Below, one piece after another: positions 53,355-62,592 of a DNA stretch of 64,000 bases. This DNA comes from OMG group bacterium (GTDB taxonomy: Bacteria > Pseudomonadota > Gammaproteobacteria > Pseudomonadales > Azotimanducaceae), in the NCBI GenBank assembly GCA_012267385.1, contig JAAXGW010000039.1, positions 7,264 through 71,263 of the forward strand. The letters run 5' to 3'. Each line of letters starts with the position of its first letter. Within the stretch, counting starts at the first letter, position 1. The notes under the pieces are model-generated. The model saw only the letters and a program-made list of their open reading frames with translations, had not been told where the DNA came from and did not search any database. The position numbers and the translations under genes were made by a program.

Positions 53355-54199
53355 GGTAATGGGTGTGCCTTACGTTCTTCGTTGCTTGAATTTTTTTCCA
53401 GGTGATCTTGGACTCGCTTTAAAGCTTCTCTAGTTTGCTTCAGCTCACGGATAACTTCTGCAGAATCCAGCTCCTCGCGTAGTGTCGCGAGTTGAGCTTC
53501 TTTTGCTTCTTGGACGTTTGTGACCACGATACCGATAAAGAGATTGATGATCACAAAAGTAGCGATCACGACGAAACTCAGAAAATAGATCCAAGCCCAC
53601 CAATAGTTCTCTAACGCGGTATACATGATGTCGGTCCAATCTTCCAGAGTAACAATTCTGAAAAGAGTCAACAACGAAATTCCTAGTGATTCCCAATGCG
53701 TGGGATCGATTTCATGAAACAAGTGATATCCAGCGACACCGTAGACGTAAAAAATTACCGTCATTAACAAAACGACATTAATCATTCCAGGAAGCGAATG
53801 CATCAAAGCAGTGACTAGAACTCTGAGTTGTGGCAATACAGAAACGATACGTACGACACGCAAGAGCCGTGCGATTCTCGCTATCATCGCTAACTCCCCA
53901 GTCGCAGGAATTAAGCAAAACACAATAATCGCAAAATCAAAGCAGTTCCAGCCATCGCGAAAATAATAGTGCATTCTTGGATAGTTGGCCATCATTTTGG
54001 TTAATGCTTCGACTATAAAAATCCACAGTATTACGTCGTAAGCGAAATTTATATGAGTGGAGAAGTGTGCATGAATGTACTCCGATGTGTCTAATCCAAC
54101 TAAGATGCCATTGAGCACTATGAACGCAATTATCGCACCTGAGAACCAAGAACTCTCGACGATGCGTTGCGCCTTTTGCTATATCGAATTTAACAACAT
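53351..54199 (-). CDS. Voltage-gated cation channel, NaChBac-like, with in-frame TAG at codon 7
   Basis: From GTG at 54118 the product is 255 residues, but this start falls inside helix S1. The family N-terminus (QRIVESSWFSGAIIAFIVL) continues upstream in frame to ATG at 54199, where ATG plus five codons precedes a TAG at 54179-54181. Reading through would give 282 residues. S4 has R81, R84, R87 and R90 (numbered from the GTG) in RIARLLRVVRIV; the selectivity filter is TLEDW at 157-161. A coiled-coil tail follows. The channel may be inactive, restarted at a weak internal codon, or rescued by suppression. It overlaps the amidohydrolase start by four bases. Confidence 0.75.
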
Positions 54200-54261
54200 A
54201 AAACTCTTTGGTCGAACCTGTTGGGAGCTTTGCGGACTAAGTATTCTTTTGTCGGGTTGAA

Positions 54262-54906
54262 CTAAATGAGTTCCACCAGGGACTCGATGGTACGGTTAGC
54301 ACCCAACGTACTTACAGAGACTCCTTGATTGTAACCGTAGGGTACCAGAACGATGGGACAACCAGCACTTCTTGCACAGGCTACATCGGTGATTGAATCT
54401 CCCACAAATATCGCTCGTTCAGGTGGTGTATCCAACTCTTTACAAGCATGCAATAGTGGGTCTGGTTTAGGTTTTGCTACAGACAGAGTGTCTCCTCCTA
54501 CAACCACGCTGAAATATCTGAGTAGGTTCAATTCCTTGAGTAGCAACTTGGACAGATCATACCTCTTATTGGTAACCACCCCTAATTTGCACCCTTTGTG
54601 TGCTAGATGTTGAATGGTCAAGCTGACTCCCGGAAACGGTTTGCTGAATATTGCGATGTGACGACGGTAGTAGGCTAAGAAACTGGTATAGAGCTTTTCG
54701 ACTAGAGCATCTGCAGATCGTTCATTGTGTTGCTCTAACGCACTGGAAATCATTTTTTTAGCACCGTGCCCAACCCAATGACGCGTAAGCTCAATGTCAA
54801 CTGGTCCGAGTTCGACAGAACCCAACGTAGAGTTTAAGGTATGGTGAAGGTCAGGGGCAGTATCGACTAGTGTTCCATCTAGATCGAACAGAAGGGTATC
54901 GGACAT
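54262..54906 (-). CDS. gph: Phosphoglycolate phosphatase
   Basis: 214 residues, HAD superfamily. Motif I LLFDLDGTLVDTAPDLHHTL, cap-domain helices, motif III KLGVVTNKRYDLSKLLLKEL, motif IV IFVGDSITDVACARSAGCP. It removes phosphate from 2-phosphoglycolate made during DNA repair. It follows rpe after nine bases, the usual rpe-gph pair, and is 62 bases upstream of the channel ATG. Confidence 0.92.
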   Translation of the reverse strand: MSDTLLFDLDGTLVDTAPDLHHTLNSTLGSVELGPVDIELTRHWVGHGAKKMISSALEQHNERSADALVEKLYTSFLAYYRRHIAIFSKPFPGVSLTIQHLAHKGCKLGVVTNKRYDLSKLLLKELNLLRYFSVVVGGDTLSVAKPKPDPLLHACKELDTPPERAIFVGDSITDVACARSAGCPIVLVPYGYNQGVSVSTLGANRTIESLVELI

Positions 54907-54915
54907 GTCAGATTG

Positions 54916-55575
54916 TTACGACAATTCCGATCGCATTTTGTCGATAACGGTTTTGTAGTTATCACTACTGAAGATAGAAGATCCCGCGACGAAGAAATCA
55001 GCCCCAGATTGCCAAGCTTCGCGTATGTTTTCAAGACTAACGCCACCATCGACGGCAAGTCGTGCATCTAAGCTATGAGAATCAAGTAAATTGCGAACTT
55101 TTTCTAGTTTTTGATACGTCTCTAGTATGAATTTTTGCCCACCAAAACCAGGATTGACGCTCATCACCAGCACCAGATCGAAATTTCCTTGTAATTCATC
55201 TAGAACACTTAGTGAGGTGGATGGATTCAAAACTATACCGGCTTTTGCGCCTCCTTTTCTAATCCTATTTAAAGCAGCGTGCACATGATTTGTTGCCTCT
55301 GGGTGTATGGAAATGTACGAAGCGCCACTGTCAAGGAATGCATCGATCATGTTTTCGACGGGTTTAACCATCAGGTGCACGTCAAACTCTGTCTCTGGGA
55401 AGTTTTTTTTTAGCGAGTTTAGTACGACCGGCCCGAAGCTCAAATTCGGTACGTAGTGGTTATCCATCACGTCGAAATGGATCACATCAGCACCAGCGTC
55501 TAAGACAGTTTTGACCTCGTGCCCGAGTCGTGCAAAGTCGGCAGCAAGTATAGAAGGAGCAATTATCGGATTCAT
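54916..55575 (-). CDS. rpe: Ribulose-phosphate 3-epimerase
   Basis: 219 residues, a TIM barrel of standard length. APSILAADFARLGHEVKTV, VIHFDVMDNHYVPNLSFGP with the metal ligands, LVMSVNPGFGGQKFI and AVDGGVSLENIREAWQSGAD are the family blocks. It interconverts ribulose- and xylulose-5-phosphate in the pentose phosphate pathway. It lies 146 bases downstream of murU. Confidence 0.95.
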   Translation of the reverse strand: MNPIIAPSILAADFARLGHEVKTVLDAGADVIHFDVMDNHYVPNLSFGPVVLNSLKKNFPETEFDVHLMVKPVENMIDAFLDSGASYISIHPEATNHVHAALNRIRKGGAKAGIVLNPSTSLSVLDELQGNFDLVLVMSVNPGFGGQKFILETYQKLEKVRNLLDSHSLDARLAVDGGVSLENIREAWQSGADFFVAGSSIFSSDNYKTVIDKMRSELS

Positions 55576-55688
55576 GCGCTTTGCTTCTGTCTGTTCATGA
55601 AGAGGTTAGGTGGCATATTATGAGGAACTATTCTTAATTCATTCTGCGAAGCACATGTATTAGTCTCACTCGGAAGGAAGCCGTGGCA

Positions 55689-55702
55689 GTGCAATTCTGC
55701 AC
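55689..55702. repeat. Hairpin between murU and rpe
   Basis: GTGCA at 55689-55693 and TGCAC at 55698-55702 form a stem around ATTC, extended by two GC pairs beyond one mismatch. On the minus strand it lies about 20 bases after the murU stop. There is no T-run, so it may only weaken read-through into rpe-gph. Confidence 0.3.
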
Positions 55703-55721
55703 GGCAATAATCCTTAGTCGA

Positions 55722-56381
55722 TCACGATTCGGTGGAATCCCGCAATTTTGACAAATTGTCGGGCGAGCCTATGTCAAGCCAATCGCCATCAAATACTTCC
55801 CCAGTTACCTTCCGCTGGTGAATGAACGCAAACAACAGGTCTCTAGTGAGTGAAAATGGTATCGCTTCTCGTGCTCGAAAAATGCTTGGGTGAAGTACTG
55901 CAATGCCGCTATAGGTTAGATCGTGGCAAGCTAAATCATCAAACCGTTGTACTATATCACCGTCTAAAGCAAAATCTCTGTTAGATTCGTTTCTAACGGG
56001 AGTGAGCACTAGATGTCCCTGATTCGTTTGATGGCGAACTAGATGTGTAAACGGAAAGTTTGTCCAAACATCACCATTCATTAAGAGAAAAGGACGCTGT
56101 CCCAAGTGGGGTAGAGCATTCACAATGCCGCCACCTGTATTTAAAAGTTCACTTTCTCTCATAAAGGTGATTCGAACGCCAAAACGGGAACCGTTCCCTA
56201 GATGGTTAATCAACTGGTCTGCCAGATGATGTACGTTGATGACGATTTCTTGTATTCCAGCAGTCCGGAGCCAACCGATTTGATGCACGATGAGGGGAGT
56301 TCCACGAACTTCGATTAACGGTTTTGGAGTCGTATCGGTTAAGGGGCGTAAGCGCGTACCGGGTCCGGCCGCGAGAATCAT
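55722..56381 (-). CDS. murU: N-acetylmuramate alpha-1-phosphate uridylyltransferase (MurU)
   Basis: 219 residues from the ATG at 56381; a frame from 56549 overlaps amgK heavily and has no family content before AMILAAGPG. The nucleotidyltransferase signature AAGPGTRLRPLTDTTPKPL, NVHHLADQLINHL, and LLMNGDVWTNFPF with the metal aspartate are clear. In the Pseudomonas recycling route it makes UDP-MurNAc from MurNAc-1-phosphate delivered by AmgK, bypassing fosfomycin-sensitive steps. It lies five bases after amgK. Confidence 0.93.
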   Translation of the reverse strand: MILAAGPGTRLRPLTDTTPKPLIEVRGTPLIVHQIGWLRTAGIQEIVINVHHLADQLINHLGNGSRFGVRITFMRESELLNTGGGIVNALPHLGQRPFLLMNGDVWTNFPFTHLVRHQTNQGHLVLTPVRNESNRDFALDGDIVQRFDDLACHDLTYSGIAVLHPSIFRAREAIPFSLTRDLLFAFIHQRKVTGEVFDGDWLDIGSPDNLSKLRDSTES

Positions 56382-56386
56382 AGCTC

Positions 56387-57391
56387 TCAATTTTGGCGAT
56401 GAATTTTGTGTAAGGTTACAGGTATAACATTGCGTTGGAGCCACAGACCGAGTGGTCGTACAACTTCTATTTCTTCGCAAATACCCTGTGCTTTGCGTAA
56501 AGTTGGAAGTACAAACTGTAAGTGTGTCGATTGCTCGCGTTGTAGCCAAAGACGTACGAAGATACCTGCCGCTTTCAGTAACCTTTGTAACGCGGTGAGT
56601 TTCACGTCAATTGCAAAAGTCTGTTGGGTTGTTGCATTTTGGTGTTGAGTCTTCAAAACACATGTCCAAAATGATCGAATCTGCTTCTCTATAGTGGCGT
56701 GGTCATGGTCCCAGTAACAGTCATAGAGAAGTGATGCAAGGTCATAGGTTATCGGCCCAACTAGAGCATCCTGATAGTCAACAACACCTAGAAAGGGTGG
56801 ATCTAGCCTCGCCAACAAATTTCTACAATGAAAGTCTCGGTGAACAGTGCAAGTTGGGAACGTAGAAATTTCGGCGACCAAGTAGTCAAAGCAACTCTGA
56901 ACCGCCTCAGTGCTTACGTTGATTAGTCTACGACAAAGATAGTCTTGGAAAATTTCGAGTTCGTAATTGAGCCTAGCTTTTTCGTATTGTGGGATGATTG
57001 GATCGGATATCGCTTGAATCTTGCCAAGAGTGTGGAACGCTAGAGTCAAACATTGGTCTACGTTACCCAGTACATACTGAGTATGGAAATCTTCCTCGCC
57101 TACATCCTCTAAGAGAAAATATCCTCTGACGCTGTCAAACTCATAGATTGTTGGAACTGGTACACCGTGGTGTTTGAACAAACCTCCGAAATGTATAAAT
57201 CGGTCGTTGAGTTCGGTCTCCGGCGGTGAAAACATGAGTATAAACGAAGCATTTTCGGTTCGACACCGCCAAAATTTCCGCGTACTCGCTTCTGTTTTGA
57301 GAGGTGTTACTTCCTTCCAGCCTGATTCAGCATGGGACGGTGTCCAATGAAAGATCTCATGTGTATTGTGATTAAGCATAATCATCGTCAA
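56387..57391 (-). CDS. amgK: N-acetylmuramate/N-acetylglucosamine 1-kinase (AmgK)
   Basis: 334 residues; candidate starts at 57391, 57385 and 57379 lie within the first five codons. The aminoglycoside-phosphotransferase-like fold shows the catalytic loop HRDFHCRNLLARLDPPF and metal-binding VVDYQDALVGPITYDLASLL, followed by WDHDHATI. It phosphorylates MurNAc at C1 for MurU, recycling peptidoglycan. The start is only 11 bases from the divergent lptD start, so each gene's promoter must lie inside the other. Confidence 0.93.
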   Translation of the reverse strand: MTMIMLNHNTHEIFHWTPSHAESGWKEVTPLKTEASTRKFWRCRTENASFILMFSPPETELNDRFIHFGGLFKHHGVPVPTIYEFDSVRGYFLLEDVGEEDFHTQYVLGNVDQCLTLAFHTLGKIQAISDPIIPQYEKARLNYELEIFQDYLCRRLINVSTEAVQSCFDYLVAEISTFPTCTVHRDFHCRNLLARLDPPFLGVVDYQDALVGPITYDLASLLYDCYWDHDHATIEKQIRSFWTCVLKTQHQNATTQQTFAIDVKLTALQRLLKAAGIFVRLWLQREQSTHLQFVLPTLRKAQGICEEIEVVRPLGLWLQRNVIPVTLHKIHRQN

Positions 57392-57402
57392 ATTTTAGGT
57401 TC

Positions 57403-59667
57403 ATGATTGATCGATTGGACAAGTTAGGGCAGAAATGGGCACCAGGTACAGCCCTGGTCTGGTGCTGTGTGTTATCTTTGACGGTAGGCGCGGAATCAGA
57501 CTTTGCTAAAAGTATTTGGCGTACTTCGAGTACGAATTACTGCGACGGACAGTACGACGTGAGTCTGATCCTTGAGCCGCAAACAGAAGAATCCCCTGCT
57601 GAAGAAGTTACTGTACAAGCAGATCATGTTGAGCTTCACCTGAAAGGCACGAGTAGACTGACTGGGGATGTTAGCCTACGACTTGGTGATCTCTATCTAG
57701 CCACGACAAAGCTAGAGATTGACGCGATAGATCAAATTTTCAGCACCTCGGATGGTATGACAATAGTTAATGAAAATTTTGCGCTGCACGTTGATGCGAC
57801 GACAATTGAGGCTAAAGCTAGGTCGCTACAGGTGAGAGGTGCTGACTTTGTCCTGCTACAGGATGGCTATCGAGGAAGAGCTGAGCGGCTATCGGCTAAC
57901 GACGCTGGTGCAGAATTTGAAAAAGTATCTATTACGTATTGTCCACCGGAAATAAATTCCTGGCTTCTATCTGCTGGTCGTATTCGGTTGGACCGAGCAC
58001 AAAACATCGCGGTCGCAAGGGATGTTCAGCTGAGGGTCGGGAGACTACCTACCTTTTATATACCTTATTTACGTTTCCCTCTCACTGGCGCGCGCACGAC
58101 TGGAATGCTCCCGCCAAATTTTGAGCGCAATAGTTTGCGTGGCTATGAATTAGCATTGCCCATCTACATCAATCTCGCACCAAATTATGACCTTACTCTT
58201 ACTCCCCGATTGTCTTCACAACAAAATCATAGTTTGGAAACGGAGTTTCGATATTTGACAAGGGTCTCGCAATCAGAATTTCACGCAGTATTCTTACCAT
58301 CAGATGACGAGTATTTAGATTACTTGGCGAGTCGCATTGATCGGCCACTCGTGTCCTCAGCAAATTCATCTCGACGTTGGTACGTCGGGGTGCAACACAA
58401 CTTTGCCGTAGACGGTTGGCTGGGAGATGTAGATTACTCCTTTGTGAGCGATGAGGACTTCTTACGAGACTTCGGTGGTTCTATTGATGACCTCGGACGC
58501 GTAGGACTCTGGCGAACGGCATATGTCTCCAAATTAGGACGTGATTATCAGTTAATGTTTTCAAGCGAACGATTTGAACCCTTTCGTTATTGGGGTACAT
58601 CCGTATCGAAATTACCTCAGATCGAGTATCAACATCAGTTTCCTCTATTTGGATTCAAGCTCGGTTTTGACACTCATTTGGCGAGGCTAAAGTCAGTGGA
58701 TTTAGAGGACGAATTTGAAGTTGAGCGTCGTCATGGAAACGTGTTTCTTAAGTTACCGCTTCGAAGAACTTGGGGTCAGCTTAGTATTGAAAGTTCTCGA
58801 GCCTATACTTGGTTCGAACTTCCAAATGAGAGACAAACTCGACATTCGACGACGCTAAAGATGGACTCGAGACTGATATTTGATCGCATGCCAGTTAATT
58901 TAGCCCCCTCGATGCAATCACTCGAACCGAGAGTGGTGTACGTTAAGAGGGACTCTGGTCATCGACACTTACCCTTCTCATTCGATGTTGGACCGCGCTC
59001 CGTTACCATGGATTCAATTATGAACCCAACGCGCTTGACTGGGTATGATCAACTACCTCCGGTTCATTCGATCGCATTTGGATTGAGCGGGAGTCTAAGC
59101 GATCTAAATGAACGTCGAAAATTACTTGAGCTTCAGTTAGCAGTTTCTGCACCACTCGAGACATTCGATTACAACCCGCACAAAACTCCGTCGTTCGGGC
59201 TAGCGCTACTCGGATCACTAACGGTTGATCTGCAATGGAGTGCTGCGTACTTTCGATACTTCGATTTAATCCGAGAAGAAGCCAACGAGTTTCGCATACG
59301 GTATCAACTAAATCAAACCCGTATCAATGGTTGGTTGCGCTACGAGCAAGAAGCGGAAACCTTACAAAGTTACGTCGACATCGCGGTACCTGTAGCTCAA
59401 GGCTGGAATATTTACGGACGATGGCACCACGATTGGGAGCATGATGCGCACGTCGACTCGTATGTTGGCGTCGAGTTTTCTGGATGCTGTATGGAATATC
59501 GCTTGCTGTGGCATCGAACCATTCGATACGAATGGCTACAATCAGAACGAATTCAGTCTCGAACTGGCCTTCGCTTTGAATTGTCGATGAAGGGACTAAC
59601 TTCGTTTGGAGACAATGTGTTGTCAATTGTAAATCGAAATATCAATTCACCAGTAAAAGTGTATTAG
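57403..59667 (+). CDS. lptD: LPS-assembly outer-membrane protein LptD
   Basis: 754 residues with a signal peptide (core PGTALVWCCVLSLTVG). The periplasmic OstA-like domain runs to about residue 200, including VTVQADHVELHLKGTSRLTG and VSITYCPPEINSWLL. The rest is the 26-strand beta barrel, with PFTG-type and FRYWGTSVSKLPQIEYQHQF strands. Cysteines at TNYCDG, TYCPPE and GCCMEY fit the two disulfides that need DsbA-type oxidation. It inserts LPS into the outer leaflet with LptE. The ATG has AGG five bases upstream. Confidence 0.93.
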   Translation: MIDRLDKLGQKWAPGTALVWCCVLSLTVGAESDFAKSIWRTSSTNYCDGQYDVSLILEPQTEESPAEEVTVQADHVELHLKGTSRLTGDVSLRLGDLYLATTKLEIDAIDQIFSTSDGMTIVNENFALHVDATTIEAKARSLQVRGADFVLLQDGYRGRAERLSANDAGAEFEKVSITYCPPEINSWLLSAGRIRLDRAQNIAVARDVQLRVGRLPTFYIPYLRFPLTGARTTGMLPPNFERNSLRGYELALPIYINLAPNYDLTLTPRLSSQQNHSLETEFRYLTRVSQSEFHAVFLPSDDEYLDYLASRIDRPLVSSANSSRRWYVGVQHNFAVDGWLGDVDYSFVSDEDFLRDFGGSIDDLGRVGLWRTAYVSKLGRDYQLMFSSERFEPFRYWGTSVSKLPQIEYQHQFPLFGFKLGFDTHLARLKSVDLEDEFEVERRHGNVFLKLPLRRTWGQLSIESSRAYTWFELPNERQTRHSTTLKMDSRLIFDRMPVNLAPSMQSLEPRVVYVKRDSGHRHLPFSFDVGPRSVTMDSIMNPTRLTGYDQLPPVHSIAFGLSGSLSDLNERRKLLELQLAVSAPLETFDYNPHKTPSFGLALLGSLTVDLQWSAAYFRYFDLIREEANEFRIRYQLNQTRINGWLRYEQEAETLQSYVDIAVPVAQGWNIYGRWHHDWEHDAHVDSYVGVEFSGCCMEYRLLWHRTIRYEWLQSERIQSRTGLRFELSMKGLTSFGDNVLSIVNRNINSPVKVY

Positions 59668-59677
59668 AGAGGACTAA

Positions 59678-61003
59678 ATGTTTCAGAATTTGAAGAGTAA
59701 GAGCAGTTCGTCTCGACCGCGAATGAGCGTTCTGTTTCTTGTGAGTGCCTTCTTAGTCGGCGGATATTGTGTTCAAGCTGAGTTGGAAATACTGGACGGT
59801 GTGGCTGTGATCGTCAATGATTCGGTGGTGATGGTTTCAGAAATCGAAAGGGAGTACGAACTCACCTTGGCAGAACTTGCAGGCATGGGTGCGACAAATT
59901 TTCCACCTAAAGACCAAATCATTGAACAGGTCACCGAGAGATTAATCTTGGAAAGTATTCAAATTCAAGAAGCTGGGTGGCGTGGCATCGTGGTGACCGA
60001 TGAGGAAGTAACCAATGTCGTCCGTGAGACCGCGCGGCAGCAGTTTGACATGTCGATTGAAGAGTTCCGGGAACTCCTCGCCGAACAGGGCATGCCCTAC
60101 AATCAATTCCGAGAAGACTTGCATCGCAAAGCTTTGCTTGAGAAGGTACAGCAACGCTTGGTAGGCCCGCGGGTACACATTTCGGCTCAGGACGTCGAAG
60201 AATTTCGGGCTTTACCTTATTTTGATTATCTCGCAGCCGATCGGTTTCGCGTTGGACATATTTTGATCACTCACGACGACTCGGATACTACGAGTGCGAG
60301 TGAGTTGCAGACTCGCGCCGAAGATCTTGTTGAACAGTTACGCGAAGGTGCGGACTTTGCCACTATGGCTGTGAATCACTCAGCCGCATCCACCGCTCTT
60401 GAAGGGGGTGATTTGGATTGGCGACGGGCTGAGGAACTACCCCAATTATTTGTAGAAGAAGTCTTAAAAATGGAAGTGGGTGATGTGTCAGACCCAATTC
60501 GGAACGAAAGAGGTTTACACATTATCAAACTAACCGACAAACAATCTGCGACTCGAGATCAAGAAGAAACTTTGGTTCGACATATTCTGATTCGACCTAG
60601 TGCAATTAAAACTGAAGTCGCTGCGAAAAAAGAGCTTGAGGCGATACGACAGCAAATAGTTGACGGGGAAGAATTTGAAGAACTCGCTCAGGAACACTCT
60701 GACGATCTTTCAGCTCGCGACGGTGGGGATCTTGGTTGGACGAACGGTGAGACTCTCGACCCAATATTTCTGGACGTCATGAACACCACGGAGATAGGTG
60801 AACTCTCCGAAGTTTTCGCATCCGCTTATGGCTGGCACATACTAGAAGTCCTTGATCGCAGGGTAACTGATGTGACCGAACAAGTGCTTGACAGGTTTGC
60901 ATTTAACGCCTTGGCAAACCGATTGTTTGAAGAAGCATTTCAAGATTGGTTGCAAGAAATACGTGCAGAAGCATTCGTAAAAGTTGTTCGAAAGTCTTTT
61001 TAA
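59678..61003 (+). CDS. surA: Periplasmic chaperone and prolyl isomerase SurA
   Basis: 441 residues with a signal peptide (SVLFLVSAFLVGGYCVQAE). The chaperone N-domain (VAVIVNDSVVMVSEIEREYE) is followed by two parvulin domains: RVGHILITHDDSDTTSASEL with GGDLDWRRAEELPQLFVEEV, and VRHILIRPSAIKTEVAAKKE with GGDLGWTNGETLDPIFLDVM. It folds outer-membrane proteins, LptD among them. It lies ten bases after lptD. pdxA, which normally follows, is absent; rsmA comes next instead. Confidence 0.95.
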   Translation: MFQNLKSKSSSSRPRMSVLFLVSAFLVGGYCVQAELEILDGVAVIVNDSVVMVSEIEREYELTLAELAGMGATNFPPKDQIIEQVTERLILESIQIQEAGWRGIVVTDEEVTNVVRETARQQFDMSIEEFRELLAEQGMPYNQFREDLHRKALLEKVQQRLVGPRVHISAQDVEEFRALPYFDYLAADRFRVGHILITHDDSDTTSASELQTRAEDLVEQLREGADFATMAVNHSAASTALEGGDLDWRRAEELPQLFVEEVLKMEVGDVSDPIRNERGLHIIKLTDKQSATRDQEETLVRHILIRPSAIKTEVAAKKELEAIRQQIVDGEEFEELAQEHSDDLSARDGGDLGWTNGETLDPIFLDVMNTTEIGELSEVFASAYGWHILEVLDRRVTDVTEQVLDRFAFNALANRLFEEAFQDWLQEIRAEAFVKVVRKSF

Positions 61004-61024
61004 GGTTGATCGGCGCGTGCCTTA

Positions 61025-61771
61025 GTGAAAGCTCGCAAACGGTTTGGCCAGCACTTTTTACAAGACGCAAGTACGCACGCAAGAATTCATGATGTCTTAG
61101 ACGTTCAACCCGAGGATCGCGTTCTTGAAATTGGTCCTGGCCGGGGCGAACTTACTGTAGGAATTTTGCGAGCGACTGAAAATGTGGTCGCAGTCGAGAT
61201 TGATCGAGACTTGTCTAGACACCTTCGTGTACGATTTCCTCAACTCGAAGTCGTCGAAGCTGATGTCCTCAGCGTAGACGCATCTTTGTTTTGTGGGCGA
61301 CGTGTGTTGGGCAATTTGCCCTATAACATTTCTACTCCTTTACTCATTAGGATGACCGAAAAGGTAGATTGCATTGACATGCATTTCATGCTTCAGAAAG
61401 AAGTAGTTGAGAGATTGCTCGCGATACCCGGAACGAAGGCGTGGGGTCGGTTATCTGTCAAAATCCAACGAATCTTCGACGTTCGACCATTGTTTGATGT
61501 AGAGCCCGAAGCATTCGATCCGCCACCAAAGGTACTGTCCGCGTTTATCCGCATGACGTACAGGCCGGAGCCTCTCACCCCTAAGAATCTACTATTGTTT
61601 GATGCCATATTGCGACAAGCGTTCAGTCAGAGACGGAAAACTGTCGAGAACAGTCTCAAATCTTTTCAGATCGATTGGGCGCATATTGAAATTGCCGAGA
61701 CACTACGCGCAGACCAACTGACAGTCGCTCAGTACGTAAGAATTGCAGACGAGGCAACTCGCCAAATGTAG
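61025..61771 (+). CDS. rsmA: 16S rRNA (adenine1518/1519-N6) dimethyltransferase
   Basis: 248 residues from a GTG start. ARKRFGQHFLQDASTHARIH opens the protein; the SAM site is RVLEIGPGRGELTVGILR; NLPYNISTPLLIRMTE is the catalytic NLPY motif. It dimethylates the conserved adenines near the 3' end of 16S rRNA late in 30S assembly. 21 bases after surA. Confidence 0.94.
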   Translation: MKARKRFGQHFLQDASTHARIHDVLDVQPEDRVLEIGPGRGELTVGILRATENVVAVEIDRDLSRHLRVRFPQLEVVEADVLSVDASLFCGRRVLGNLPYNISTPLLIRMTEKVDCIDMHFMLQKEVVERLLAIPGTKAWGRLSVKIQRIFDVRPLFDVEPEAFDPPPKVLSAFIRMTYRPEPLTPKNLLLFDAILRQAFSQRRKTVENSLKSFQIDWAHIEIAETLRADQLTVAQYVRIADEATRQM

Positions 61772-61775
61772 TCCA

Positions 61776-62579
61776 ATGACCACCTATGTAATTGGCGACA
61801 TTCAAGGATGTCTTACGGAGTTCACCAAGCTATTAGCGAAAATCAGTTTCGATCCTTCAAAGGATTTACTCTGGTTAACCGGAGACTTGGTGAACCGTGG
61901 ACCCGATAACGTAGAAACGTTACGGTTCATACGCGATTTAGGGTCTTCCGTTATAGCGGTACTAGGCAATCATGATCTACATCTGATTGCGATTGTTTTT
62001 GGCGATCACTTGGTCCAACCAACCGACACTTTTCACGATATCTTGTCTGCTGATGATTGCGAGAATCTATGTCATTGGTTGTGTCAGTTTCCATTGTTGC
62101 ATACTGAAGCAGGATATATCCTCGTACATGCTGGCATACCACACATTTGGTCTCTCCCGCAAGCGAAACGCTATGCGCAAGAAGTGCACGATGCAATGTT
62201 GGGGACATCTTCTAAAGACTTTTTTTGTAGGATGTACGGTAATGAACCTGCCCGATGGTCCGATTCTTTGCGGGGGGTAGATCGACTTCGCACCATCACA
62301 AACTACCTGACACGTATGCGTTGTGTTGACCCTGTCGGTCGGCTAAACTTCGAACATGTGCTAGGGACAGAACATTGCCCCAAAAACTTTCTACCTTGGT
62401 TTGACTACTCTCCGCAGTACAGTGAACATGTCGCGTTTGGTCATTGGGCCAGCATTGGCGGAGTCACTAACCGATTTCAGTTTCATGCTGTTGATACTGG
62501 GTGTGTATGGGGTCGACACTTAACGGCATTAAGGTTACCGGACCATAAACGGTTCTCTATTTCAGCCAAGTCAATTTAG
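61776..62579 (+). CDS. apaH: Symmetrical bis(5'-nucleosyl)-tetraphosphatase
   Basis: 267 residues from the ATG at 61776, four bases after rsmA; an upstream TTG at 61743 would overlap rsmA by 29 bases. Phosphoesterase motifs: VIGDIQGCLTEF, LTGDLVNRGPDNVETLRF, VLGNHDLHLIAIVFGDHL. It hydrolyses Ap4A and removes Np4 RNA caps. The apaG gene usually next to it is missing. Confidence 0.93.
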   Translation: MTTYVIGDIQGCLTEFTKLLAKISFDPSKDLLWLTGDLVNRGPDNVETLRFIRDLGSSVIAVLGNHDLHLIAIVFGDHLVQPTDTFHDILSADDCENLCHWLCQFPLLHTEAGYILVHAGIPHIWSLPQAKRYAQEVHDAMLGTSSKDFFCRMYGNEPARWSDSLRGVDRLRTITNYLTRMRCVDPVGRLNFEHVLGTEHCPKNFLPWFDYSPQYSEHVAFGHWASIGGVTNRFQFHAVDTGCVWGRHLTALRLPDHKRFSISAKSI

Positions 62580-62592
62580 TAGCATATCAGGT

